From positions 53,333,570 through 53,397,569 of the forward strand of contig OX579634.1 in assembly GCA_951230915.1 (NCBI GenBank): DNA of 64,000 bases, written 5' to 3'. Each line of letters begins with the position of its first letter. The stretch's first letter is position 1. This document shows, one piece after another, positions 23,276 to 34,498 of the stretch. The position numbers were made by a program, and so were the translations under genes. The DNA comes from Antitrichia curtipendula. Taxonomy: Eukaryota; Streptophyta; Bryopsida; Hypnales; Leucodontaceae. Below the pieces are notes generated by a model, which saw nothing but the letters and a program-made list of their open reading frames with translations, ran no database searches and was not told the origin of the DNA.

Positions 23276-23690
23276 AAGGGCCATCCAGGACGTTCGGCAG
23301 GCCGTCGAGAGGACACGCAGGTCGTCCCAGACCACGAACAGGCCATCGAGATGATGGGCGAGCCGTTCCCGACCAGGGACAGGCCGTCGAGGAGACGGGC
23401 ACCCCGTCCTTTTGGACGGCCTTTCTGTCCAAGAGACGGGTACACCGTCCAGAGGACGGGTATCCCGGCAAGGAGACGAGTTTGCCGTCCACAAGACGGG
23501 TATTCCGTCGAGGAGACAGGTATGCCGTCCAGGAGATGGGTATTTCGTCCAGGAGACGGGTATGCTGTCGAAGAGACGGGTATGCCGTCCAGAAGACGGG
23601 TATTCCTTCGAGGGGACGGGCAGGCCGTCGGCGGAACGGGCAGACCGTCGAGAGGACGGAAAATCCGTCCTTCCAACTCTCGGGCGGCGG
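23276..23690. repeat. GACGG minisatellite, about 21-bp period
   Basis: Units such as GACGGGTATGCCGTCCAGGA recur about 18 times; each contains CCGTC and GACGG halves. Several frames stay open on both strands because of the repeat. It resembles the hAT subterminal arrays, so it may be the remains of a hAT end. Confidence 0.85.
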
Positions 23691-24278
23691 TGTAATTATT
23701 TTCCGAACCTTTCTGGAACTACTTGCCAAGCCGACAGACAAAATCATTTCACACTTTGCAAGAGGCAAGATTCTCTGCGCAGCGTGGATAAGTCGTGGCA
23801 TTTCTCCATGGATTTATTAGCTCGCTTCGACTTCAACTAATCAGGATCTTACCATTCACTGACGATGATGTTTAACTTGATGCGAGTTGAACGCGCAGGT
23901 AGGGTATCCCTGTATTGGCTTGTGCAGTTCAAGGTTGATGTTTATATACTTTGATGAACTCAAGCACACCTAAAGTAGGTTACATTGATTTTCTAATACT
24001 AGTTCTCGGGTTGCAAATGCATTCGTTAGATCACTTCGTGATCGGTAACTCAAGCTACGGCTCAAAATTTCTCAGTCTATCCGTTAATTCAGAAAATCTT
24101 GACAAAGATGAATTTCGCGACCACACTTATTATGTGGACTCGAGAGTTCATCCTAAGCGAGCGTCAAAAGGTGCTTCCAGCTTTGCAAGGGGAAAGAAGA
24201 AAATGTCGGCTGAAGATGAGGCTGCTCATGATGGTTCTAGGAGGGAGGCTGTCGCAGTCCGAATTTTTGGTTTTCAGT
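23691..24278. other. Unassigned sequence before family A copy 2
   Basis: An open frame at 23963-24289 (starting near NSSTPKVGYIDF) shows no known domain and runs into the LTR, so I do not call it a gene. Confidence 0.4.
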
Positions 24279-24554
24279 TGTTTATCTAGAAAACGGAACG
24301 GAAACTATCGATTAGTATCTAGGTTTTGTCTAGAAACAGCAGAGGACGGAAAATTAGGAAAGACATTGAAATAGTGGAGTAGTTCGAACGAATCCAATCC
24401 TAGTGGTGACACCCAAGAACCGGATTGGAATCGGATCCTTGTCCGGAAGTAGCAATGGACCGGATTGGGGGTATAGAACCGGATTAGGGTTAGACCGGAT
24501 TGGTGGGACCGGACCGGTAAACGTCATCATGACGGCTTTTAGGTTAGGAGAGAC

Positions 24555-24562
24555 TATAAAAG
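24555..24562 (+). promoter_or_regulatory. TATA box of copy 2
   Basis: TATAAAAG in the same place as 236-243 of copy 1. Confidence 0.6.
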
Positions 24563-25023
24563 CCCAGGACCTCCTCAGTCGCTCTCCATTTCCAAACGCT
24601 GTTTGGTGAGAGTATTTTTGGCGCTCCTCGTTTTCAAGTGTTGTGAGCGTGCGCGTGTTTGTGTGAGCGGTAGAGGTGTGCTGCAGGGTAGGTTTCCGGT
24701 TGCGTACCGATCGCTGTGCAGGTTTCCGGTTGAGATCGGAGAGAGAACGTGAGAACGGGACGTGCGGCTAGGACTGTGTGAGGTAGAATCGGAAAGGACT
24801 GTCTTAGATCTAGTCTGTGTCCATGCCGCAGCTTAGGCGGAACAGACCAGGCCCATCCACGTCGTCGGCTCCGGTCAAACTCCGGAAGGTCGTTCCGGTT
24901 CTCCCTTCGACAAAGGAGGGGATGGAGATGCTCCGGTTCGACAACACGATCCGCTGTGTTCCACATCAATGGACAGAAGAGATCTAGAGGGAGGTTTATA
25001 AGTTCCGGGCAGGAGGCCACGGT

Positions 25024-26358
25024 ATGGCAAACCGGAAGGACGAGTACGTCCGGGGCAAGTTCCGAGGAGCGGTCAACCCCAAAGACGGATACGCGGTGGA
25101 AGACTGCATCGACGACCGGCACCGGAAACTGTTACAGTTCCTGATCCTGATCCTCCATCCGGAGAAGCCGACAAGGGTGACAATCACCCTCGGCAACACT
25201 ATTTTCGGTGCCCTGAGCGGTGACCGGAAAGCGGACTGGGCCCGGATCATGTTCGATCTGGTGGCCCAGTTGGCGACGAGGGTCGGAAGGAGTAGGCCGA
25301 CACCCGTGTGTCCCTACCTCTTCCACCTCTATGAACAACACCAGCTCCTTTTAGACTCGGAAGAGAAAGAGTGGAAGGCCCAGGAAAATCTCCTGAAATA
25401 CCGAGAATCGGAAACGGACAAGGAGGAAGAGGAAACCGGATCCGAGACCGAAGAAGAAGAAGAAGATGAAGAAGAGGCAGAGAGGCAGCCCAAGCGGCAC
25501 AAGACGACGTCTCCGACCGGAAGAGGATCTCCACTCGGTGATAAAATCGGAAAGGAGAAGACACCGGAAGGGGAGAAGACAGGCTGTTCGAAGAAGGGAC
25601 CGGTCGACCCGTTCGAGAAGTTGGTGAAGACCCTCGTCGACATCCGCACGGACTGGGAGGCGAAGAGAATCGCCCTAATCCAGATCGGAGAGTTGGTGCA
25701 GGCAGCACCGGATAGCAAGTTGCCAGGGAAGGTAGCGGAGTGCATCACCAATCCGGTCGAGATCCGGAAGCAGGAAGTGGAGATCCGTCGACTTCAAGAG
25801 GAGGTCGACATGTTGAAGGCGGAAGTGGCCACCTTCAAGGAAGATATGGCCGCCACCCGGATAATGGCGGATGAGACGCAGAAGGTGGCGGAATCGGTGA
25901 AAGCGACTTTCGGTGAAACCGGAAGCATGGCAGTCAGGGCCAGACTCTTCGACGAGAAAGTCTTGGAGGAGAAGAAACTATCCGGTACCCGGATAGTCCG
26001 GATCCTGACTGACTTCTCCGAGCAGGTGGAGAAGAATTTGGTCTTAGCTCGAGGAGCGGCGGACCGGATGGAGGAGTGTACACAGAAGCTGACCGGTTCG
26101 ATGAAGGTCCATCTATCGGACATCTCCATGCCGGAATCATTTCCGGAAGTGCCAGACCCAAGGGAAGGAAGGGACCAGACTCCGCAGTCAAAGCCGAGTC
26201 AGCCTTCCCAGACCGCGCCGATCAACATCGAAGACTCTCCCGGTTCTGACATGCCAAATCCGATGGCCGGAGAGCGGAACAGGAACTTGGAAGAAGTCTT
26301 CGAGCAATTGGAGGCGGAGCCCAAGAGTCCTTTGTTGGGGCGCGGGATAGCGATGTAG
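25024..26358 (+). CDS. Gag-like coiled-coil protein of family A, copy 2
   Basis: A 444-residue open frame, the most intact of the three copies. It holds PYLFHLYEQHQLLLDSEEKE, ENLLKYRE, an acidic run, KRHKTTSPTGRG, a long charged helical half with coiled-coil character, and a C-terminus EQLEAEPKSPLLGRGIAM. The N-terminal part seen in copy 1 is present upstream from ATG 24822 but is out of frame and lacks about 110 bp (the KPWGFKD block), so this is a truncated protein. The role as a retroelement structural protein is inferred from context. Confidence 0.5.
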   Translation: MANRKDEYVRGKFRGAVNPKDGYAVEDCIDDRHRKLLQFLILILHPEKPTRVTITLGNTIFGALSGDRKADWARIMFDLVAQLATRVGRSRPTPVCPYLFHLYEQHQLLLDSEEKEWKAQENLLKYRESETDKEEEETGSETEEEEEDEEEAERQPKRHKTTSPTGRGSPLGDKIGKEKTPEGEKTGCSKKGPVDPFEKLVKTLVDIRTDWEAKRIALIQIGELVQAAPDSKLPGKVAECITNPVEIRKQEVEIRRLQEEVDMLKAEVATFKEDMAATRIMADETQKVAESVKATFGETGSMAVRARLFDEKVLEEKKLSGTRIVRILTDFSEQVEKNLVLARGAADRMEECTQKLTGSMKVHLSDISMPESFPEVPDPREGRDQTPQSKPSQPSQTAPINIEDSPGSDMPNPMAGERNRNLEEVFEQLEAEPKSPLLGRGIAM

Positions 26359-27555
26359 AATAAGTTAGGAAAGATAGGATAGGAACGGATCTGGATTAGT
26401 AATCCGATCCGGTAGTGTTAGGAGGACCGGAAGTTAGGATCCGGATTTAGGTTGACTTTTAACGGCTCTTTTTGCCTTTTGTTATTTTTGGAAGTTCTCA
26501 AAGTGTAGATAATTCAGTCCTTGTGCTGAGGACGGAGAGTCTTTCCTTCTACATTTTCTTTGTGTTCTCTCTTTGGACTTTCTTGTTGTACGTTCTCCCA
26601 TGTTTTGGCAGAGTTGTGCGTGAGGGAGTTCGGAAAGCACGAGCGGATGCGTTGGGATTTCTCCCCTTGGTGTTTTTCTTGGTTCTAAGTGCATGTGAGC
26701 GGATAGGATAGAGTTGGGAGTGAACTTCAGTGCCTCAGCGCTTCTAGAGTTTGAGATTCCGGGTGAGAAAGCCGTTGTTAGGCTAGGCGGATAGGGAGGG
26801 ATTCCTTAGTCGCGCTAGAACTCCTGGGTGAGAAATCCGGTGGAGTGTCCGATCTCCTGTGAGGTCTCGCCATCTTAGCGGTAAACGGAAGAATTCTAGT
26901 TGACGTTGGAACGGACGGATACACTTGTAACCACCTTAGCTTCGCACGGAATAAGATGACATTAGGGTCGTTGTAGTATTGAGAGGATCGTACGGGGGGT
27001 CTTTGTGTGACCAGTGGACCGGATTGCGATCTGGATTGCTGTGAAGGACCAAACCGGATCCGTACTAGCCTAGGAAGGAAGAGATTAGGAAAGTGGGTCT
27101 TCAGCCACTATAAGTCACGGAAGGTGTGGTGGGCCTACCACTCTCAAAAGCAAGCGGCGAACCCTCTGATGGCTAAACAGAGGCAAAACCAAACCGGATA
27201 GGAGAGGAAATGGTTGTGAGTTGTCTAGAACGGATTGGTCTAGACGGATACCCGGACCGGAAGAGATAGGGTCCTTGGGTTGTTTTGGATTCGACAACCG
27301 GAAGACTAGTTGGAATCGGAAGAGAGCAAGAATCCGGTCCTTTGTTTTCTGGGTGTTTTTGGTTCCGGTCATAGGAAGAGGACCGGAAAAGATGATTGTT
27401 GTCCCTGACTTGGCTTGTTTCTTTAATAGAGTTAGATACTTCACAGAATCTCATGGATTCGATCTTTAGAGTCACTTTGTTATGCTTTAGAGTGGTTTTT
27501 GGGAGTATAACATGGGAATTGCGTATCCTGTGCTGCGACAGAGGCTTCTGTTAGC

Positions 27556-30074
27556 GTGCATGATGAAGAGGAGTGGGAGAGAGAAGAAGACAACGCAATA
27601 GAGGAGGGGTGGCAGGATCCAATTGACGATATGGTTCTGGACATGGTGGCTGATGAGACTGGGACACCCAATGCTCCACCAGATACCTCAGATGCTAGTG
27701 GTGGGGCTGAAGCATTTAATGCTGCACCAAACACCTCCAATGCAACACCTGATGCAAGCGACATGCGAGGGTCATCCGACACCTCTGCGCAACAAAATTT
27801 CACACCGGTCTCTATTTCCACGCCGCATGGAACCCAGTTGAAGCAGACTCCAAAATCTGATAGACGCCCTACACCAAAGAGGAAGAGGCTGGCGTATCCT
27901 TCAGCCCTGCAAGATAAATAGTGAATGGTTGATCTAATAACCCAAAACCGGGAGGAGAACGAGAGGGCGCGGCAAGAAAATAGGGAGGAAAACAAGAGGG
28001 CGCGCGAAGAGAACCGACTCATGATCAATACTGTGATAGCAAATATATCAGAGATTGTGGCAAAGAGTGCCCTGAAGGTGGCGCTGTAAGTGATGGGAAT
28101 GAAGCCCTTGGCAGTAGCGCCGGCCGGAACATCGTCGCAACTCCTAATTGCCAACAATGCCCAAGGGTCTGCGGACAGCACAATGCATCATCAAGCGACC
28201 TCTACGACTCCCTCCTTGAGTACGGCAGCGCCAGACCTCATTCCTGTGCAACTATCACCTGGGTCATCTTCCATCCAACCGGAATCTGTCGTTGTGCCGT
28301 CTTCTACGAACCAAGAGGAATTGCAGGATGTGCCTGTCGTTGCATCAGCCGATCCAGTTGTTGAGGTCACTCCAGCGGAGGGAATAGAGGCGGAGGAGTC
28401 ACAGGACCTTGTGGCTCTTGTACCTTCAGGTTGTTCCCAGTGATTCTCTACCTCTCTTTCAACTCGATTCGAGTTGAAACTCCTTCCGTTCTGTTTTGTT
28501 TTTTGATAGTGGTTAGTGACAGGCTTAGTATCACTAGGTAAAACCGCATGTACAGTTTTTAGTAACAGAGCTATATATGAGACTCTCTTCTGTATATTGT
28601 GTTCTTACAATAACAATTTCGTGGTCAATTGGAGTAATCGCAGGCTCATTGATTTTGGAAATGAATGATGCATTTATCCACAATGCTTTGGATAATTGTC
28701 CTTTTACCGCCACTCCTACCTCTGATTGCTTGATGTCAGTACCGGCACTAGACGATTCCCTTGAAAATGTAGAGGCAGTGTGTCCACAATCTCATGGACC
28801 GCACATACCCAGTGAAGATGTCGAAGCTTCCCGTCCTATGGATGTGGGATTCGGCATTACCGATGATGCACTTTTGGAAATCGATATTCCTCAGACGGAA
28901 TCCTTGGTTGCCGCAAGAGTATCCTCGCCAGGTCACGTTACAGAGGTTGGGGTAACCTATTTGCATTTCCTTGTGACTTGTTCTATAGGCGTCATTTTAA
29001 TTTGTTTCCTACTCTGTCGTCTTTTATTATTTTTCTCTGTCCGCTTTATTTCTTGCAATGGGGATTGTCCATTTTTCTTACATTGCGCATTCAGTATGTA
29101 AAATGTGGTGGACAGTGCATTCAGTTTAACTGTCTGTACATTTTGCTGTAATTCCTGAACAGGGTAACAGTAAAGCAAGCGTTCCAGTAGGTGAGACGGA
29201 AGGACTGATCCCATTCACGTCCGGGGTGACTAAGAAATGGCTGAACGTCATCCTGGATTTGAATGGAGTTCTCTGCGTCAATGAGGATAAGAAGTATCAT
29301 ACAAAGGAGAACAGATACCCGAAACCTGAAGAAATATGTCCTGATTTATTAACCATCGTTATTGGTGTCAAGAAAGTCACTATTCGACCCCATTGTCTGA
29401 TGGTTCTCTGGGAGTTCTCCTCTCTTGCAAACCTATCCGTGTGGAGCTCCATGAAGAGGTCCATAGTTGTGAAAATATGCAATTACTTGTTTGAAGGCTT
29501 AGAACCCCCCTTACATATCTTTAGGCAAGAGCAGTGCAATGTATTGAAGTGTAAGAATCAGTATGGGAAAGTAGGCAACTACAAGGTGAAGGGAACGAAC
29601 AAGGACTTGTTAATGAAACCCTTGGAGAAATTGTTCCAGATGATGGACTCCAATTTCTCCAGAGAGAATACTATTATTGTTGATGACAGTCCAGCCAAAC
29701 ACATTATGAACAAACCTGAAAATATCATTATGTTTCACCCGTGGTCGTATGAGGGCGAAGGGGCGTCAGACAAAATCCTCATTTCTCATCTTCTTCCTTA
29801 TATTCAACGACTGCATTCAGAGAGGCCTTGGAAATTGTATCCCTTTCGTAGAGATAACATTTTTGGATGCTGGCACTTAGTTCAAGAGGAGGACTTAGCC
29901 GAGTTCAGAAAGTTGAGGGAGGTAGTTGTGATTTCCAATTCTATTTTTCTTGATTTTGAGCAGAGAAATCCTGGTCGTACAATTCCTTTTGAGAAATTGG
30001 ACAGACCTCAACACAGAAAGGTCGAACTAGATCACTCGTTGATTTGTATCCGTCACGTATCAAAATCACGATGA
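27556..30074 (+). pseudogene. Spliced gene with FCP1/NIF-like HAD phosphatase domain, partly decayed
   Basis: Three exons join in phase: up to 28429 (LVPSG), 28644-28945, and 29163-30074. The first has in-frame stops at 27919, 27922 and 28087, so either it is broken or extra introns exist. It is acidic, then alanine/serine-rich, with repeats like REENERARQENREENKRARE. Exon 3 carries the phosphatase: VILDLNGVLC (DxDx motif with the second Asp replaced by Asn, a change I associate with some plant family members), IRPHCLMVLWEFSSLANLSV, WSSMKRS, and IIVDDSPAKHI. Known members dephosphorylate serine/threonine, often the RNA polymerase II tail. The Asn makes catalysis uncertain. It begins right after the LTR of copy 2. 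Confidence 0.65.
28461..28475. repeat. Palindrome AACTCGATTCGAGTT
   Basis: This near-perfect palindrome is also found twice inside the MITE at 30549-30822. Here it lies in the intron between the first two phosphatase exons. Confidence 0.7.
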
Positions 30075-30285
30075 GTAGGAGTGGCACTAGGTATTGGTGG
30101 GACTTAGTGGGATTACCATTCCGAAGTTGTTGGTGTAGTAATTGTACATGGTTGTCAAATTTGTCAAGTAAATGGATATATGCTTTTAAATCCCAATGGA
30201 AATTTGTAAGTGTCCTTCTTGTTAAGCGTTGTTTTGACAACGGTTTCTGTCTTTGTTCCCAGGCTTTTCGTGCTACATCGGTAGT

Positions 30286-31433
30286 TCAATTTGAATGTCA
30301 AATCAAGTGTGTTGCCTCTGTTGACTCGTTCTCTGACTATGGACAGTTTGCTATATCGCAAAGCAGATTGGGCCACATCATGTATTCTGTAGCTACAGCG
30401 TAATCAACTATGGACTTCTCCATGAAGTCCGTTGATGACGGTGTTGTTGATAGTCCGCCCACCGCAAGAAAGGGCTCTCATCTTGTGAGCTCCCCTTCTC
30501 ATCTAAAATGTCGACCGCAGTCACCCATTCCTCAAGAAACACCATATTCATTAAAATGGGAGTTTTCCATTGAAATGAGAGATTATTTAAAAAAAACTCA
30601 ACAAAAAGTTTTATATCAATTTAGCTAAAATTGAAAGGGTTTTTTGTCAATTTAACTCGATTCGAGTTAAATTGATAGAAAACCTTTCAGATTTGACCTA
30701 ATACTGAAAGGTTTTATGTCAATTTAACTCGATTCGAGTTAAACGGATAGAAAACCTTTCAAAGATTTGACCTAATATTGAAAGGTTTTATGTTAATTTA
30801 CATCAAAACTCTCATTTTAATGGAAATTGTTGATTTAAGTCGAGATCAACATGATTATTTTGGGAGGTCCTCAATCCCCCAAACTAATGAATATGATGTT
30901 AAGACTGCTCTCCAGGGATTTTAGTGACGCAAAGGAAGCTCTATGATGAAGAGATGAGTGTTCACTTCAAGGTGAGACGCTTTGTTGATTTCTAAATGTC
31001 TGTTCCAATTTTTTTTAAAGAAGGTTTGCATGATGTTATAGGTCATTTGTCCATTGTCTCACTTGTTTAGTTTCTTGTGTAGGGTGATGAAGTTATTTTG
31101 AGATCCACTACTACCGGTTTGATCCGTTCTCAATTGACAACGCCTTCGAATTCTAATTATGAAGAGCAAGGTACATCATCTAAACGCTGTCAACGTATTT
31201 TGCATCCAGGCTTCATAGTAGAGATGGTCACACGTCGCAAATGCAAGTCGCATGGGGTAATCCCTAAATCAATTTATTTGGGGCCCCATGTTAAAGATGC
31301 TTGGGAGAAGAGGTCATTGGTGGCTCAAAGGAAGCAAATTGCCAGGACAGATTCCCACAAAGGTAGTAGGTACAGTCAAGGACCAGAGATATATGCAGCA
31401 ATAGAGAAGTTGAAGAGCAAGACGCATTTGTAG
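30286..31433 (+). pseudogene. Decayed spliced coding fragments of unknown function
   Basis: Coding-like pieces follow the phosphatase. The first is from about 30265 (AFRATSVVQFECQIKC) with TAA at 30401-30403, continuing in frame (MDFSMKSVDDGVVDS) until the MITE at 30549. Then an exon at about 30914-30970 (ILVTQRKLYDEEM) joins one at 31084-31433 (GDEVILRSTTTG, QRILHPGFIVEMVTRRK, ending KLKSKTHL) in phase. No known domain. It could be the 3' half of the phosphatase gene or a separate one. Confidence 0.4.
30549..30822. mobile_element. MITE with internal double hairpin, 274 bp
   Basis: The ends CATTAAAATGGGAGTTTT and AAAACTCTCATTTTAATG are inverted repeats. Inside, two tandem units of about 70 bp each hold AACTCGATTCGAGTT (30654-30668 and 30726-30740) flanked by GAAAGGTTTT...AAAACCTTTC arms, so each unit folds on itself. 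No clear target duplication. Confidence 0.7.
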
Positions 31434-31540
31434 TAGTTCTATGTAGAATAGGGTAGGTGTCCAAAGGGATATAGGGACAAAAGATATATTTGTATAGAAC
31501 AATTTTGAAACTCGAAATTGTATAGCAAGCATGAATTGTT

Positions 31541-32062
31541 GTAATACTAGTAGTAGAGTACATGTTCGTTTTTATGATGGAGACATGTATACTCTTGGAG
31601 GTAGCAATTTGTGAAGAAGGTCATACGGTGGTTTAAGTGATGGTTCGTGAAGTGGGTGCCGCAGTGTTTAAATGTTTTCAGTATTGTAAACTACAATTGC
31701 CAACTCAATCCAAAATGGACATGAACTTAAGAACAAAATTTAGAAAACTATAAAAATAAGCTATGTAATTCTCCTTTACAAGTACTCTTATAGACTGCAG
31801 TTCACACGCTACGGTGTGTAAGAGTACTTGTGAAGGAAAGTCATATAGCTTGTTTCTATAGTTTTCCAAATTTCGTTCTTCAGTTCATGTCCATTTTGGA
31901 TTGAGTTGGCACTTGTAGTTTACAATGCATTTCATTTACCTTTAAACACTACGGCAACTTCTTCATTAATCATCACCCTAAACACCGTGCGATCTTCTTC
32001 GCAAGATGCTACTAAAAAGGTTGCAATTGTCTCCATTACAAGTACTTTGAGACTAGTAATAC
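31541..32062. repeat. Long foldback: arms about 245 bp, loop about 28 bp
   Basis: The sequence at 31541-31790 pairs with the reverse complement of 31819-32062. Matched blocks include GCCAACTCAATCCAAAATGG, GTAAACTACAA, AAAACTATA and AAGTACTCTTA, with mismatches and small gaps. The loop is TAGACTGCAG...CGGTGTG. It begins about 100 bp after the stop at 31433. Confidence 0.85.
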
Positions 32063-32745
32063 AACTTTGCAACTAGTAGTGTTTTACAAAGTCACATTTC
32101 ATAGTGATTGTATATTCAATGATTTAAGGTATTTACATTCAATGATTACTTTCAATAAATTGTTGTGTAATTTGTAATGAGCACATGCTATTCAGGGCAT
32201 CTGGTACTATGTGCATAATCTCTATGTCATTGCATTGCAAATGTTGTATTTGTAGAGGTCAAATTCTATTCAATACATGATTTGTAGTGTGAAAAAAAAC
32301 TCCCATTTCCGTGGAAATCTCCCATTTTAACGAATATGATGTTTAAATTCCAATAATTCCAATGACTCTATCATTTGTAACAAAATTCTCTATATTATTG
32401 ATACTCAAATTGTAGACTTTTGCCCTCTGTGAAGCAAATTCAACTTGTCTTTGAGACCATCCCTTGCATCTATAGATCCAATTCCAATCACTTCAACAAT
32501 CCAATTCAAATCAATCCTAGGATTCATAAAATTTCACCCCTCCCACTGTAGACTCCACATCAAATAAGTCCTTGAGCATAATAAATTGAAAATCTCCATT
32601 CTATTAGTTGTGGAAAACCCTAAACTTTCTCCTACCTCATTCAAGTCACCCCACCAACTTTGAATTGAGAATTAGACCCTACAACCACCCCACAAACAAA
32701 ATTCACCCCATGCCTTTAAGCATTCAACTGCACTTCAATTCTTTT
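32063..32745. other. AT-rich non-coding sequence
   Basis: No gene seen. A fragment at 32290-32340 (CTCCCATTTTAACGAATATG) resembles the ends of the MITE at 30549. Confidence 0.4.
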
Positions 32746-32998
32746 AAGGCCATATTCGTTATATTGAGACTTTTCATAGATTTTGAGACTGAATGCCAAT
32801 TTTTATAAATTCATTTAAAAAAATAGTAATTGAAACCAAAAATAAGTAATGCTGAAATAGTGATTCTAAAATGAAACTCTAATTGTTGGTGTTGTTACTT
32901 ATTTATAAAAAATACTAATAATGAGATAAAGCGGTTTATCTTTGACTTGAGGATAAAAATGAGACTGCAAAAAGTCTCAATATAATGAATATGGCCTT
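32746..32998. mobile_element. MITE, 253 bp, 29-bp inverted ends
   Basis: AAGGCCATATTCGTTATATT and the following GAGACTTTT at the left pair with the right end at 28 of 29 bases. The flanking bases do not give a clear target duplication, so the superfamily is open; GGCC-type ends are seen in some Tourist-like elements. Confidence 0.8.
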
Positions 32999-34498
32999 AT
33001 TTTCTGTAAAGAATTCATCCTACCACCCTTCGAATTTTTATTAAAAAAGAAGCCCCGTATTTGCAAAGAACTAAATCCACCATAGCATTGAAATCAAGTC
33101 TCATTCAACCTATAATAGGACCCTCCCCTTGCTATTTCCTCCTAAGGTGCAAAATTCTTGCAACTAGAGCTTTGCCACAATGTAGTGTACACATGCCTCC
33201 ACAATTTTGTTGTGATTGGCCTCCTTTTGGCTCTTCAAAATTCCCTCCATTGTTGCAACCAAGGGCCTCATATAAGCTTTGACGGTGCATCATGCTACTC
33301 TAACCACAAGCCATTGTAATCCTATATGCGAAAGTACTATTCTTGCAAAGAAAATTTGGAATTTAGAATGGGTGTGTTCAGAATCCATACAAGGCCTTAA
33401 GCTTGTGGTACTTTTGGATCCTCAAGTGAAGAGCCCATTCAAAAATCCCTTCATGGTGTGTCCTTGGTGGGAGGCTCTCCCAAGCTTCAACACACCATAC
33501 ACTATTGAGGCCACATATGGCATACATGGGTGCAAGTGCTCTAAACAATTTGCGAATGCAAACCATCTTACTAATTCTACTTGTTTGTTATCTTAAAACT
33601 AGCAATTTAGTTATAAGTTGCAATGTCATCGTTGAGCAACATGATTGAGATTTTACTCACATTTAGGATGCTATAATCAAATGGTTTGGATCTTTGGAAT
33701 AAATTTGTGTTCAAAATCAATCTTGTGAGGCTTCATTGTTTTTAAAATTTCATTGCTATTTACATGAAAAGCTTACTTCTTAAGTCCAATGTAACCAAGC
33801 ACTTTAAGCTTTTAGTCCCTAAAGGATCGAGGATGCAAAAATTAGTGTTTCAATAGCCAAATGATGGCCTTGTGATCCTTTAGAGGTTAATACATGGATC
33901 ATTCTTTGCAAAAAACTTTTGATCTCTTTGTCTATAAATACTCCATATTATTTATCTCAATTTCATCAATCATAAGATTGTCTATGACAAATTTAAACAT
34001 CAATATGGATGATTAAGAAGTGATTTCAACAAAACATTGTCCTAAAACACTCTATGCATCATCCACAATATAGACTTTGGAACTCTTTGAAGTAAACTAA
34101 TGGTGCTAGATCAAACATGGGGGCAAATACATACAAATATGAACACAACTAGAATCCATCTTTAAAATATTGAAAACATCTATATTATAGTAGAAGCATC
34201 TATTCTTGATAACTATTATAGTAGAAGCATTTTAGTTTGTGCAATATAAAAAATTTGTTGATAAATTGAACTCAATGTGTGCAAATGTAAGGATGAGAAA
34301 GAAAGAAAGAAGGTACAAACAAAAAATCTTTCTCAATGAATACTACATCCACCTATTGTCCACAATAGATCAACCTAAAAAGCCATGACAGGGACTATCT
34401 AAAATAAATTCTTCTACTATAATATGCCTTGCAAATTTGCAAATTAGCAAAATTAGTGCCAATGAGTGTTATTACTCCATCATACTGTCGTGATATCC
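32999..34498. other. AT-rich stretch with weak gene-like relics
   Basis: Positions 33061-33590 have lower AT content and two overlapping open frames (for example PPQFCCDWPPFGSS and GLKLVVLLDPQVKS) but no domain I recognise; probably a decayed gene or transposon piece. A short inverted repeat at 33810-33890 (CCCTAAAGGATC / GATCCTTTAGAGG) resembles the ends of the element at 34499. Confidence 0.4.

Larger units (their letters stand above)
24279..27539 (+). mobile_element. Family A long LTR, copy 2
   Basis: It aligns to 1-2937 plus 7081-7499 throughout. It starts TGTTTATC, like TGTTGTAA of family B, and ends GCGACA. No pol follows: a decayed phosphatase gene begins immediately, so this is probably a solo LTR or a truncated element. 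The flanks TCAGT and GAGGC do not match, so recombination or later change must be assumed. Confidence 0.55.

Noticed and set aside
23230..23840. Open frames of 110-180 codons on both strands
   Set aside because: They fall in the 21-bp GACGG array, whose period is a multiple of three; no domain or codon signal.
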